Shown here piece after piece: positions 48,128-59,396 of a stretch of DNA of 64,000 nt (within the stretch, counting starts at the first letter, position 1; each line of letters starts with the position of its first letter). Source of the stretch: Rhizopus arrhizus (Eukaryota > Mucoromycota > Mucoromycetes > Mucorales > Rhizopodaceae); the NCBI GenBank assembly GCA_024220505.1, contig JAKZZE010000020.1:186001-250000 (forward strand), read 5' to 3'. The position numbers and the translations under genes are program-made. Under the pieces are notes generated by a model. It did not search any database. It saw only the letters and a list, made by a program, of their open reading frames with translations, and had not been told where the DNA came from.

Positions 48128-48253
48128 CTATAAAATAATAGATATAGCGTAAATCATTACAGGGAATAACATATAATCAACAGAGTTTTTTACGTTGTCG
48201 GTAATTGATATGTTTTTTCTTTGTGATTTTTGACATGCTTCTTATAAGTACCT

Positions 48254-48940
48254 TTGTCCAAATTAGAGCAAGGAGCCTTCTGTAGCCGTACTGAGTTTAT
48301 ACTCGCAGTATTCGTTTTGTATACCCATTGTGACAAGGACGACGAAAAAAGTTGCAAAGAATTTATTTTGGGGGATTCCTTCAGCAACCATCTATTGCAG
48401 CAGCCACGTGATGAATGTTTTGGATTTATCAATTATCCTATTCGCAGATATATACTTTTACTGACAACAATATATAAAATGTTGTCCTCTTCATCTATTA
48501 AAGGTATTTCTGAACGCCTTTTTGCTCAAAGAAGTGCTCTTGAATATGCTAATGAACATTTGACCCATATCCAGACGAAGTGGAATTTGACGCTTGATAT
48601 TCCAAGTTTGCTATTCATCATGCCATTTAAATCAAATATCAGACTCATGTTAATAAGAGACATGCTACTGCTGTTTTCCATATGTCCAAAGAGGCATCGA
48701 AAGCTTGTTTGTTGCCAAAGGAGGCGCGTTACTTCATATCTGAGCACGGTAAAGCAAAAACGGTAAAGAAAGTAGCAATTAACATGCCAGTATCAGAAGA
48801 TCTACCTTCAAGTGAAGCATCTGAATCAAATGAAGTAGTTACTAAAAAAAAGGAGAAAAAAAAAAGGGAGAGAAACAAAGAGGGCATCCATTACGTCTTT
48901 TTTAAGTTGTTAAAAAATTGTGACCGCTGTAATAAATAGT
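48254..48940 (+). pseudogene. Unassigned coding-like fragments
   Basis: A frame at 48254-48766 (containing RLFAQRSALEYANEHLTHIQ) overlaps, after a frame change near 48680, a second frame (48682-48939) with HMSKEASKACLLPKEARYFI and AINMPVSEDLPSSEASESNE, ending in a basic run. The composition is protein-like but I recognise no domain. It may be one transposon- or lineage-specific gene with an unrecognised intron or frameshift. Part of the first frame runs antisense to the 5' flank of copy B. Confidence 0.3.
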
Positions 48941-49329
48941 TGTTTAAGTGATTCTTTCTTTTGGCCGGTGGGAAAAAAAAAAGTTGATACGGAAAGTGGT
49001 ATTTGCATACTGTGCGTAAGAGATGAGATGAAAGCTGTGTCAGTGTATTTATTTGAATATGTTATTTAAAGAAGTGACATTGTAAAGGATTTTGACGGCC
49101 TTTATAAGCTGAAGGATCACCTGCGTTTGTACACCGGATACATGCTTTAGGCTTTCCTTTTCTTTTAACTCATGCTGAACTACTAGAAGAAGGATCTTGT
49201 GTGGCATTTGAAAGCTGTGATGGTGGGATTCAGTGGGTGAGGCTGCTGTTGTAGAAGTTGTTGTCTTAAAAGGCTGATAAGCCGTACTCAAATCTTGGAC
49301 TCTCTATAACACACATGTCACACCAATTA

Positions 49330-49840
49330 GGCAATACTTTGCGGCGACTTTAATGCAAGATTGGGATTGCTTACGGGAGACTGACTGACCAATTTTCGGG
49401 ACAATCTGATCATTCACTGGATGCAGCTGAACAATGTCATCTTATAAAGCCAGTGGGTCGCATACCGGCAGCCTACATTCATGTCTCACTAGGGCAGTAG
49501 TATTATCGATTTGTTCATGAGTAACACTGAGCTTGATGAACCTTCCATAAAAATCTATCATGGCCTATCCTTGGACTCTAATCACAAATTAAGTTCACTA
49601 TCGTTCCAAGTTGCTACTTTTGTTCCTCGACTCACATGGCGTCTTGGAATACTTGAAGGCTCTGACAAAGCTGACGTTTGTTTCGACCGCTTTCTGGAGC
49701 TTTCCTCGTTACTGCTACATTATGACAGCACACATTCTTTCCAAACTAATCTGCAAAATACGAGTGCAATTATTGAGAAGTTTAATACCAAACTCTGTCA
49801 AATAATATATACTTCACTACTTATTTTGCCTTTTTTTTAA
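49330..49840 (+). pseudogene. LINE APE-type endonuclease fragment
   Basis: At 49343 the frame reads GDFNARLGLLTGD, the hallmark GDFNAR motif of apurinic-type endonucleases of LINE ORF2. It is followed by a TGA (49382-49384), then by SSIIDLFMSNTELDEPSIK and LDSNHKLSSLSFQVATFV (the conserved S-D-H strand, here SNH) and RLTWRLGILEGSDKADVCF. Several stops and frame changes break it. Such endonucleases nick target DNA to prime reverse transcription. The reverse transcriptase core is missing; a downstream fragment lies at 50.66-50.96 kb beyond a Tc1-like relic. Confidence 0.7.
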
Positions 49841-49999
49841 AAAAAATAAAATAAATAATAATAATCAAATGAAATTAGAACATTATGAAAATGAGATTTA
49901 TGCTGAATAAAAGTATTTTTTATATTTTAAGAGTAAAATACACACCATATCCATATACATAGAAGAAAAAAACCAGTAAACAACAGAAAGATTCAAACT

Positions 50000-50565
50000 G
50001 GATAAGCTTTATCAGAGACAGGGAATAAATGTTAATATCGTCGGTTGTGTCTCTGTTTATCGCACTATCAATTTCTCCAGAGTTGAACCTTTGAAGACAA
50101 GCGATAGCCAAAAATTAGAGCAGGAATAACCGAAACAGCAGCAAAAGAAGAGGAAGGACAAGGCTCAAGATGTCAAACCTAAGGCGCCTTCAAAAGGAAC
50201 TTCAGCCTACCACACAGTTAAGTTCGTGGAGCATGTTATGGATATCCTAGATAGACACAATAGACACAGGCTTTACATTGTAATGGACAACTGCAGAATC
50301 CATCATAGTGTCTTTGTTGTTGATGCGATAAATAAAAAAGGCTATAGACCATTATTTATGCCACCGTACTCCCCTTTCTTGAATCTTATTGAGGAGCGCT
50401 GGTTTACAGTTAAAAAAGAGTATAAAAAGAAATACACTGGAAAAATATGACAGGCTTTCGGATCGGATTCGAAATACTTGCAACACTATAATTGAAGACT
50501 GCCAAAGTTGGGTATGGCACTCTGAAAGCTTTTATGAAAGATGCATTAACAAAGAACTAGGATAA
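50000..50565 (+). pseudogene. Tc1/mariner-like DDE transposase relic, family B
   Basis: The frame contains a beta-strand region (TINFSRVEPLKTSDSQKL), HTVKFVEHVMDILDRHNRHR, IVMDNCRIHHS (second catalytic Asp) and FMPPYSPFLNLIEERWFTVK (terminal Glu). A one-base shift at about 50430 leads to the C-terminal helices EKYDRLSDRIRNTCNTIIED and the stop near 50563. The N-terminal DNA-binding half is missing. It lies between LINE fragments, suggesting insertion into, or joint decay with, a LINE. Sequence blocks resemble the relic at 56.5-57.6 kb. Confidence 0.7.
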
Positions 50566-50659
50566 AGATGAAAGCTGAATCGATGTCCACCAGAATTTTG
50601 TGTCTTATTGTAGATATAAAATAGTTAGATTGTCTGTAATTGAAATTCCAAGTGTCTAC

Positions 50660-50960
50660 AATAAAACTTTGTCCTACGCACCCTATTCCCAGAAATGTAT
50701 GGTACAGACTTCTTTATAAAAAACTATCCACTCGATCCAACTTGCAGGGAATCATCTCAAAAAATGTAGAAGACGAACAACGTTGATTATTCAAATTACC
50801 AGAAACAGAGCAGCATATGCTCTTTACTTGCATTCAAAAGCAAGGCTTGTGGAAAGCAGCTTTCAAGAAATATTTGTCAGATCATAAAGGCCCTAGCTGC
50901 ATCTTACTATTCTAGGATTTATCTACACTTAGATCATCCAAGCATTATATCTTACATTAG
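50660..50960 (+). pseudogene. LINE ORF2 C-terminal zinc-binding region fragment
   Basis: A frame reading NVWYRLLYKKLSTRSNLQGI, then ETEQHMLFTCIQKQGLW and YLSDHKGPSC has the layout of the zinc-binding zone after LINE reverse transcriptases (H-x-LF-x-C, W). It is interrupted by TGA and TAG codons. It lies directly outside the left arm of the inverted repeat. Confidence 0.5.
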
Positions 50961-51370
50961 CATAACAATTTTATAACATGAGTTTTAATAAACATTAAAA
51001 TTTTCATCCATAAAAAAAAAGAAAGTTTGGTAGCTCGCAAAAAGTCATTTGGGAGACAAAGACCGAAACTCCCCGATATTTGAATTACTCGTGAGGGAGC
51101 AAGACTCGATGATTTATCGGTTTGTGTATCTATAAACTTGATTTGATTGTTTACCAACATCTGATAATACAAAAAATCTATGGCCCATTTTTTTTGGGGG
51201 AGGGGCTAATTTTAATCAATTAAATATAAGAATAAATAATTTACATAAAGGTATTCGTCAGGCTATCTACATTGAATAAATCCATTTCAAGACCTTCAAA
51301 AATAAAACAGGTTATTAAAAAAAAGGAACCAAGTCTTTTTCTTTTTTTTTTTTTTTCTTTTTCTTTTTGT

Positions 51371-52654
51371 TTACCTAACGACTGGAGGTTTCAAATTCAG
51401 GTTTTCCCAAACCATGCTGTAAAAGAGTGTGCCACTTTTTAAGTAACCTACGACCCAGCTTTCGACCACGATGCCACCAAAGAGTGGCAAGATACCAACA
51501 CCTTGCCTTTTACCAAATGTGACCATCATAGCATCGTATTTCTTTTTATAGTTGTTTTTCAATTTATCATCATTCAAGAGTGCCAATTGCAGCAGATTCT
51601 TTACTAAAGGTGGAGCGTGATCCTTGATACGGTAGCCGTGTTTGGTTTCGTTAAAATCTGCTGCATCACCAATCACAAAGACATGCGATAGCTCTGGGTG
51701 ATCGACTTGGTAGGTAGGCTTGACCTTGATGTAACCACTCTCGGTAAGGATAGAGTTGCCGATCGTACTATTCTTTAACCACCCTGTCTGGGGTCGACCA
51801 CCAAAGGCAACAAGGACAAGATCGATACCGGTCAGCGTTTGACCTAGCTTGGTCTTGACAATGCCTTGCTCGGGTTGGTACATGGAATCCTTGGGATCAT
51901 GTCCAGGGGATATCTCGATTCGGTCATTCAGGATCACCTTTACATTATTTTTGTGCAAGAGAGCAAGTCCCCTTTCGGATAATTTGACGTTGGTCGTGGA
52001 TGAACTGAACAAGCGATTGTTTGAGTGGATCAAAGTGATCTCCTTGTCCTCATATACATCACGAATTTCTCCAGTCAATTCGAAGCCCACGGGTCCACCA
52101 CCGACGATTAAGATGGATTTGGCCGATTGGATTCTCTGTCGGGTTTGTTGAAGGTCGTTTTGGATATCCTTGATGTCGGTTGCAAGGGATTGCGCAGGAG
52201 GATGACGCTTTGTGCCGGTAGCAAGTATCAAATAATCAAAGGGGATAGATGAACCAAAGCCTTGTACCTCACGATCAAGCACAATGTGATCCTTTTCAAA
52301 CTGGACGGCTGATGCTTGAATAACACGGTGTTTATCAGATTTAAACAAGTTGGTATAAGGAACCAAGATTTGTTGATCCCAATCGATTACAGCCGAACGA
52401 AGGCCTGCGATAGCATGATAAAAATGTGTTTTCTAAATGGTAAAGGTATTGAATATTAGTATTAGTATTGATATTGATATTGGTATTGGTTTGTGGTATG
52501 TGGTATGTTTGCTTTGTGATAATCTAACCTTTTCAATAAGGATAATACGGTACTGAGAATCGTTTGACCTAGTAAGCTCTTTCTCAAGTACATTTGCTGT
52601 TTCTACACCAGCAAAGCCACCACCGACGATAACAATGTTTTTTTCTTGAATCAT
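51371..52654 (-). CDS. AIF/FSP1-like FAD-dependent NAD(P)H oxidoreductase (left copy)
   Basis: Exons 52654-52529 and 52432-51371 give 1188 nt (395 aa). A dinucleotide fold at the start (NIVIVGGGFAGVETANVLE) binds FAD. DYLILATGTKRHP, the second fold SILIVGGGPVGFELTGEI for NAD(P)H, and HVFVIGDAADF near residue 305 complete the pyridine nucleotide-disulfide reductase layout. Length and block order match AIFM2/FSP1-type and fungal AIF-like quinone reductases, which reduce quinones at membranes; the substrate here is unknown. No mitochondrial presequence is visible. The 96-nt intron carries an ATACCAATATCAATA-type microsatellite. It differs from the right copy at one residue I could see, Tyr instead of Arg in VVGYLKS. 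Confidence 0.9.
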
Positions 52655-52686
52655 TTTTTAATGATAAGGATGAAGGAGTAACAAAG

Positions 52687-52722
<36 letters not shown>

Positions 52723-52730
52723 GTGGTTTA

Positions 52731-52740
52731 ATTTTATATA
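52731..52740 (-). promoter_or_regulatory. TATA-like box of left oxidoreductase copy
   Basis: TATATAAAAT on the minus strand, about 77-86 bp upstream of the ATG, followed by a 29-nt homopolymer (T on the sense strand). Present identically in the other copy. Confidence 0.45.
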
Positions 52741-52803
52741 GTTTGTAAGAGGCTGAGGCCAGCGCAGTCTTTGTTCTTATATTACTAATTGATTAGAAAT
52801 ATT

Positions 52804-54600
52804 TAGTCATGATTCAACTAAGCGAGGCTTCAATGTTATTTCTAATGATTTGGAGGTATCACCTATTAAAAAGATGAGTTCCAAAGACTGATCCTCCTCA
52901 AAATCCAATTCATACAAAACGAAGTTCAATTCCCCCCTCCTTTTTTTTAATTTATTGCTTCATGTTACTCAAAAAAAAAGGAAAGAGGATATAGGGGCAA
53001 ATTAGAAGTAATAAAGAAGCATAGAAAGAATAACATTGTTATCTAAGTGAAGGAGGAAACAGTTGATTTTCTGACTAGTTTAGTTCATCCTGTTCAGTGA
53101 TATATTGTTTGATATTGTCTCAAATATCTTGACTGAATACACTCTGCTAAATTCGTGCTACACGTGATTCAGATAAAGTACGAACCTGGATGTTGCTGGC
53201 AATGATAGATGTATTAAAGCGTCGATCCTTATCCTCCTTTATTTATGCATCTTCATCATCCAAAGCAAGTGATCAATATATCGATTATGATAGCAATATG
53301 AAAGCAGTGAACGACAGCAATGTTACTACAATTGGAAAAGCAGTGTCGTATCTCGACCTACTTTAAACATGGTTTATATTCAATTTAAAGAATCAGAATA
53401 ATGAATGCGTTGCAAAGATTTATTACAGTCTTTTCTCTACTATTCGGTCACAATCAATTCTGCTCCTTTAACTCAATACAAGCTGTTTTAATATAGCTCC
53501 TGATGCAATGACACATAAATGAAAAACAGATTTACTTCAGAAATAATTATAAACAGTCCACTTGCATAACCAGGAACAGGTCTTCATATTAAAATTTATT
53601 CATGTTAAATCTGCAGCTATAATTAATTAAAGTAACTTGAAAAAGATTTAATTGGATCTTTATGAAAAGGATCCAAGTACTATACACAAGGATATTAAAT
53701 AAATATAGCCTTTTTAGTCTCGTTGAAGTTTACAGTCTTTTAATTTTTACGAGATAACACAAGTAGTTTGATGTAGATGACATTACCAACCAAGAGGACT
53801 GCTGACAGCAAGCAACATCAGACGTTATAGTACTGATTTAATTGCATAACTGAAGACATTTATGTCGGAGCAAGGATAGCTCCCAAGTCCTAACTGGTTG
53901 CTTGGACATGCTAACTCTAAGCCTTTTAGGTCCTTGGGCAAAGAGAGGGCAATTCGTCGCCTTTTGATCGGCCAAGTCTCATTTTGTAACGATGCCAATA
54001 TTAAATCATTAGGATAGATAGAATACTGATTGACAATGTGAAAGAAAAAAAAAACTTTTCTTTCATCAACAGCTTTTTATTCAAATGCCGTCACCTGACA
54101 AGTACTATACACTATTTTCAGGAATGAATGTCGCATCAATTTATTGTTTTTATGTATAAATTGTTAGAATGCGACATCTTATTCTGAAAATTGTACACTA
54201 TTTCAAGTCACGGCGACTTTAATTTCTGGAAAAGTACATATGAAATTTAAAATTGATCATCAATTACTTATTTTTTTTGTAAAAGGTTTTTATTCAAGAG
54301 CTGTACTTCATAAATTTCGCAAAAAGCATAGTAATAGAAATAGATGGGAAGTAAATTAGTTGAATGGAAGAAAATGAGCCTAAGATCTGATTTAGAATGA
54401 CTATACTATGAGAATTGAACTAATTAGTGTTTTCTCGATGAATACGACGGGGATAGACTGTGGCCCGAGCAGCAGCTTCATCAATGTCAATTGCTTATTG
54501 AAATAGTCTAGACACTATATCGTCGAAGCTCACAAAAATACATTCGGATCCATTGAAATTTTCATTAAAGTCTCATGACTCTCATTCTCTAACCAACTTT
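52804..54600. other. Inner spacer of the inverted duplication, first part
   Basis: AT-rich with no conserved gene. A short frame near 53868-54000 (NWLLGHANSKPFRSLGKERA) looks like a transposon scrap but cannot be assigned. Confidence 0.35.
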
Positions 54601-54639
54601 TTGTTATAAATAAACTATGCCCAAATTTTTGAAACTATT

Positions 54640-55600
54640 ATTAGAGCACTTGATAAACCCTCAGGAAGCGATGAGGACATAAAAATGAAAGTAGGAGCTA
54701 TTCTCTACTTGAAGCAGCTCGGAATCAGTCAATAGGACATTGCAACTATGATCGACATGAGGCATCCTACTGCTCAAGAAGTCGAAAGGAGAACAACTGA
54801 AGCTAGTATCTTTTAACAAGGGCGATTTCAAAAAGGTCTAGCAACTTCAACAGCTACACAGCTCATCATTTGAAAAATCTTTTGAAGCAATTCAGCCCGA
54901 TGGGCAAAAGTATCTCTCTCGCAAACTGTGAAGCACTGGTGGATATACTAGGATTTAAAGGCTACGTTACAGCTAATAAATCTCTCATTAGTCCAGAACA
55001 GAAAAGAAGACGTCTTCTATGGGCCGGAGAGCACATCAATTGGACCAATGATCAGTGGAATAGTATCATTTGGTCCGATGAATAGAGGTTCAGAATTCAT
55101 GGGAAGGATAGTAAGTCAAGAGTGCTGAGAAAAGAAAGAGAACGCTATGAGAGCTGCCATGTACTAAGTATCGTAAATTTTGGCGGTAGTAGTATCATGA
55201 TTTGGTCATGAATATGGACTAGAAGCTTCGGTTCATGGGTCTTTGTTGATAGCAACATGAAGGAGGATCTTTTCGTTGACGTTTTGCCACAAAACATCTC
55301 CCTCGGATCCAAGGGCTAACTTAAAACGAAGAGGGAGCTTACGCCTTTCAAGAGGATAATGCACCCTGCCACACAGGTGTGCATGCAAAGTAATGGAAGA
55401 GCTCACACTTCTTGAAGGTAATAGAGAGCTAGCCAACACGAAGCCCTGATCTCAACCTGATAGAGAATATTTGGGACGAGATTGCTCTTGTACTGACTAG
55501 GTGCCATAATGATATTAATAATATCAAATACTTGAGGAGGGTCTTCTTGGAGAGTTAGGAGCTTTGAGAATTTGATAAGGGAAATGTTCAAAAGATGTAG
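54640..55600 (+). pseudogene. Tc1/mariner-like transposase relic, family C
   Basis: Pieces of one transposase can be followed: MKVGAILYLKQLGISQ and ATMIDMRHPTAQEVERRTTE (helix-turn-helix), PEQKRRRLLWAGEHINWTND, WNSIIWSDE (first catalytic Asp region), SKSRVLRKERERYESCHVLS and GGSSIMIW, then a decayed C-terminal half. Many stops occur (for example TAG at 54735 and 55083). The RRLLWA...W..IIWSDE layout is the Tc1/pogo-like pattern and differs from families A and B. It is located inside the loop of the inverted duplication. Confidence 0.7.
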
Positions 55601-55639
55601 ATGTTGTTCAGCGATAACCAAACAGATATGTTTATGAGC

Positions 55640-56450
55640 TTCTTTGGGGTGAGCTGGATGTTGGTCTTGTTGATCTCCAGGCTGTTCACATGGCCTTACT
55701 TGTCCTGCTGGAGGTTGGGCTCTTTGGGGTTGCTCTTTTTTGTTTTGAGGTTACTCTGGAAGCTTGACATGCTCTTCTTGTGGTTGGAGAGCGCCACATC
55801 TGAACCTTTCGGGAATCTAGCCATTCTCTCGAAACAAACGAAAAATATGCAACAAGTTGAGGCAAACAGCTAGGTCACGATCCCAAAGGCGAAGACGTTC
55901 ACGTTATCGAGATAAATACGGACATTATTATTCATAGGTACTTACTAGGCCGCGTCTAGTAGTTTAAGGAATAGTTTTTCTTCAATACGGACGACGATTG
56001 GGTGCCAGACAAAATGTCTTCAGTGTCATTTGTTCGCAGCCCGGACAGTATCGACTTGCTCGAAATACATCAATCAAGAAGATACGAAAACCATGCCTAA
56101 AAAGAAGTCTTCGGAAATCAACATCAAGAATTGGTTCATAATACCAAACATTGGGAACAGACCAGTTACCCTTCACAAAGGTAGTATTTTCACCCAAACT
56201 TCTTTCTCAAGTCATCACTTATGAATTGGTTAGCAAGCTGTTTTCTGAAGTAAGGCGATAGTTAAAGCTTTCGGCGAAGGGGATAGGCAGTAGTATGGTT
56301 AGGTCAGATGTTCACGTAATGGTTTTGAAGCATAGCAGAATGTTCAGCGCGACTCGTGAGAAAAGTATCATATTCATCTAGTGTCAAAGTACGGCAATGA
56401 ACAAGATCTCGTTCGTCTGCAGTAACTCTTTTTTTTTTTCAATTAATAAA
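55640..56450 (-). pseudogene. Fanzor/TnpB-like nuclease relic (C-terminal half)
   Basis: Reading leftwards, blocks appear in the order expected of the C-terminal half of eukaryotic TnpB homologues (Fanzor). These are ADERDLVHCRTLTLDEYDTF; YFRKQLANQFISDDLRKKFG; NTTFVKGNWSVPNVWYYEPI; RRLLFRHGFRIFLIDVFRAS followed at once by RYCPGC (first zinc-ribbon CxxC; relatives usually have DEYRTS-x-CPxC); a degraded second ribbon half; then RLWDRDLAVCLNLLHIF (third RuvC Asp) and IPERFRC. Four or more stops and one frameshift (near 56197) kill it, and the first RuvC strand is missing because the frame is lost at a poly(A) tract near 56430. Fanzor proteins are RNA-guided DNA nucleases carried by transposons. 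An alternative is another TnpB/OrfB-like family. Confidence 0.6.
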
Positions 56451-57600
56451 CAATGGCGGACAATATGAATTCTCAATACTTTTCTCTTGATGAATAAAAT
56501 TACCCCGAAGAGGTAACTGGGGAAGTAACGAGAACCTTAACGTTAATGATAAGAGCAAAGTATAAATTTGGTCCTGGTATTACGGGGATTGATGAAAAAA
56601 TCTTTGAAATATTTCTTCAGTGGCCTTCAAACTTTGAGAGCAAGGAAGAGGAAGAAGAGGAGGATAGTCATAGAGATGGGAGCAAAATTGAAAAATTCAG
56701 CGATACTTCTATTCAATCTAACATCGAAGACTTTTCTAGTTCTCACATCAGTAAAGCTGACTTGAAGACAAAAAAAGGAACATGGATTGCCGTTACAATG
56801 CAGATCAAACCAGCCGTTTCTTGCCTTTAGTCACTGGGCAAATTCCAGTGAAAACTGCTGCTGCCGATGCTGGTACTAACTTTAACTCAGAATATTGATT
56901 CAAAAAAAGTGTCAAACAAAAGTGTCAAGGCCAACTTATAAGTAGCATACTTTCTTTGTTATTGCAGTTGTAAATAGTTAAGCGCTCGTGACTTTAGAAG
57001 TAACAAAACGCAAGCTTCTGGCTGAATTCCCAGATTTCATAGTCAGCAAAGCTGCGTCCTACAGCCATATTCGTAAACATTGTGCACTAATTTTGGAAAG
57101 ACTTTCTGAAGAAAAAATCCGAAAAAATAAGTCCCAATTGAAAAGCAAAAGTAATCCAGTAGGTGTAGTATAAAGAAAGAAATAGTGTCTTCTTTGACGA
57201 AGTATGTCTTCACCTTCAAACCAGCCGCTCCTGAAACTGAGCACTCATAAAGCCATTTGGAATACGTCATGGACGTTCTTGATAGACATGATCTAACAAG
57301 AAGACATTGTATTGTCATGGAAAATGCTACTATTCACAAGCCTGTGACTGTTAGAAAGTGCATGCAGGACAGAGGGTATAAATGTGTCTACCTTCCTCCT
57401 TACTCTCCTTTTTTTGAACCTAATCAAAGACTTTTGGTCAAAGGTGAAATTTGATGTGAAGTAACAATGGAGGTGCTTAGACTTTTAAAATCACGAAATC
57501 GTGTTCAGAGTTTCTCTGAAAAATCGTCAAGGATGGATTAGGCACTCAATTTCGTTTTTGAGCATTGTTTAGCTTTGGAAGAAAACCTTTAGTCAGCTTT
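56450..57600 (+). pseudogene. Tc1/mariner-like transposase relic, family B-like, internally deleted
   Basis: It begins with MADNMNSQYFSLDE and an acidic segment (56546-56830). DNA-binding pieces follow at 56988 (TLEVTKRKLLAEFPDFIVSK, then HCALILERLSEEK), and then, after an apparent deletion, YVMDVLDRHDLTRRHCIVME and VYLPPYSPFF. The Asp of IVMDN is Glu here (IVMENATIHK). Stops at 56834, 57171 and others break it. The VMDxLDRHD block links it to the 50.0-50.6 kb relic. Confidence 0.65.
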
Positions 57601-57700
57601 TACAAATATTTTTATCAAAAAATAGAAATCATTACCCAATATTTCTAATCAATTAGTAATATAAGAACAAAGACTGCGCTGGCCTCAGCCTCTTACAAAC

Positions 57701-57710
57701 TATATAAAAT
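57701..57710 (+). promoter_or_regulatory. TATA-like box of right oxidoreductase copy
   Basis: TATATAAAAT 76-85 bp upstream of the ATG at 57786, followed by a T28 tract; same arrangement as in the left copy. Confidence 0.45.
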
Positions 57711-57719
57711 TAAACCACA

Positions 57720-57753
<34 letters not shown>

Positions 57754-57785
57754 CTTTGTTACTCCTTCATCCTTATCATTAAAAA

Positions 57786-59069
57786 ATGATTCAAGAAAAA
57801 AACATTGTTATCGTCGGTGGTGGCTTTGCTGGTGTAGAAACAGCAAATGTACTTGAGAAAGAGCTTACTAGGTCAAACGATTCTCAGTACCGTATTATCC
57901 TTATTGAAAAGGTTAGATTATCACAAAGCAAACATACCACATACCACAAACCAATACCAATATCAATATCAATACTAATACTAATATTCAATACCTTTAC
58001 CATTTAGAAAACACATTTTTATCATGCTATCGCAGGCCTTCGTTCGGCTGTAATCGATTGGGATCAACAAATCTTGGTTCCTTATACCAACTTGTTTAAA
58101 TCTGATAAACACCGTGTTATTCAAGCATCAGCCGTCCAGTTTGAAAAGGATCACATTGTGCTTGATCGTGAGGTACAAGGCTTTGGTTCATCTATCCCCT
58201 TTGATTATTTGATACTTGCTACCGGCACAAAGCGTCATCCTCCTGCGCAATCCCTTGCAACCGACATCAAGGATATCCAAAACGACCTTCAACAAACCCG
58301 ACAGAGAATCCAATCGGCCAAATCCATCTTAATCGTCGGTGGTGGACCCGTGGGCTTCGAATTGACTGGAGAAATTCGTGATGTATATGAGGACAAGGAG
58401 ATCACTTTGATCCACTCAAACAATCGCTTGTTCAGTTCATCCACGACCAACGTCAAATTATCCGAAAGGGGACTTGCTCTCTTGCACAAAAATAATGTAA
58501 AGGTGATCCTGAATGACCGAATCGAGATATCCCCTGGACATGATCCCAAGGATTCCATGTACCAACCCGAGCAAGGCATTGTCAAGACCAAGCTAGGTCA
58601 AACGCTGACCGGTATCGATCTTGTCCTTGTTGCCTTTGGTGGTCGACCCCAGACAGGGTGGTTAAAGAATAGTACGATCGGCAACTCTATCCTTACCGAG
58701 AGTGGTTACATCAAGGTCAAGCCTACCTACCAAGTCGATCACCCAGAGCTATCGCATGTCTTTGTGATTGGTGATGCAGCAGATTTTAACGAAACCAAAC
58801 ACGGCTACCGTATCAAGGATCACGCTCCACCTTTAGTAAAGAATCTGCTGCAATTGGCACTCTTGAATGATGATAAATTGAAAAACAACTATAAAAAGAA
58901 ATACGATGCTATGATGGTCACATTTGGTAAAAGGCAAGGTGTTGGTATCTTGCCACTCTTTGGTGGCATCGTGGTCGAAAGCTGGGTCGTAGGTCGCTTA
59001 AAAAGTGGCACACTCTTTTACAGCATGGTTTGGGAAAACCTGAATTTGAAACCTCCAGTCGTTAGGTAA
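57786..59069 (+). CDS. AIF/FSP1-like FAD-dependent NAD(P)H oxidoreductase (right copy)
   Basis: Exons 57786-57911 and 58008-59069 (395 aa), with the same intron and motifs as the left copy: VGGGFAGVE, LATGTKRHP, GGGPVGFELTGE and VIGDAADF. The only residue difference noticed is Arg in VVGRLKS where the left copy has Tyr. The two genes are divergent, with promoters facing the 4.8-kb spacer. Both frames are intact, so dosage is probably doubled if both are expressed. As for the left copy, quinone or ferredoxin-type substrates are possible but not determined. Confidence 0.9.
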
Positions 59070-59396
59070 ACAAAAAGAAAAAGACTTAGTTCCTTTTTTT
59101 TAATAACCTGTTTTATTTTTGAAGGTCTTGAAATGGATTTATTCAATGTAGATAGCCTGACGAATACCTTTATGTAAATTATTTATTCTTATATTTAATT
59201 GATTAAAATTAGCCCCTCCCCCAAAAAAAAATGGGCCATAGATTTTTTGTATTATCAGATGTTGGTAAACAATCAAATCAAGTTTATAGATACACAAACC
59301 GATAAATCATCGAGTCTTGCTCCCTCACGAGTAATTCAAATATCGGGGAGTTTCGGTCTTTGTCTCCCAAATGACCTTTTGTGAGCTATCAAACTT

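Larger units (their letters stand above)
51011..52803 (-). repeat. Left arm of 1.79-kb inverted duplication
   Basis: Reverse-complement identical, apart from scattered substitutions and a few small length changes, to 57638-59428. The inner edge is the AATATTTCTAATC stretch at 52803; the outer edge dissolves in an A run at about 51011-51020. The arm holds one complete gene with promoter and 3' flank, including its intron, so this is a DNA-level duplication and not a retrocopy. Confidence 0.92.
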
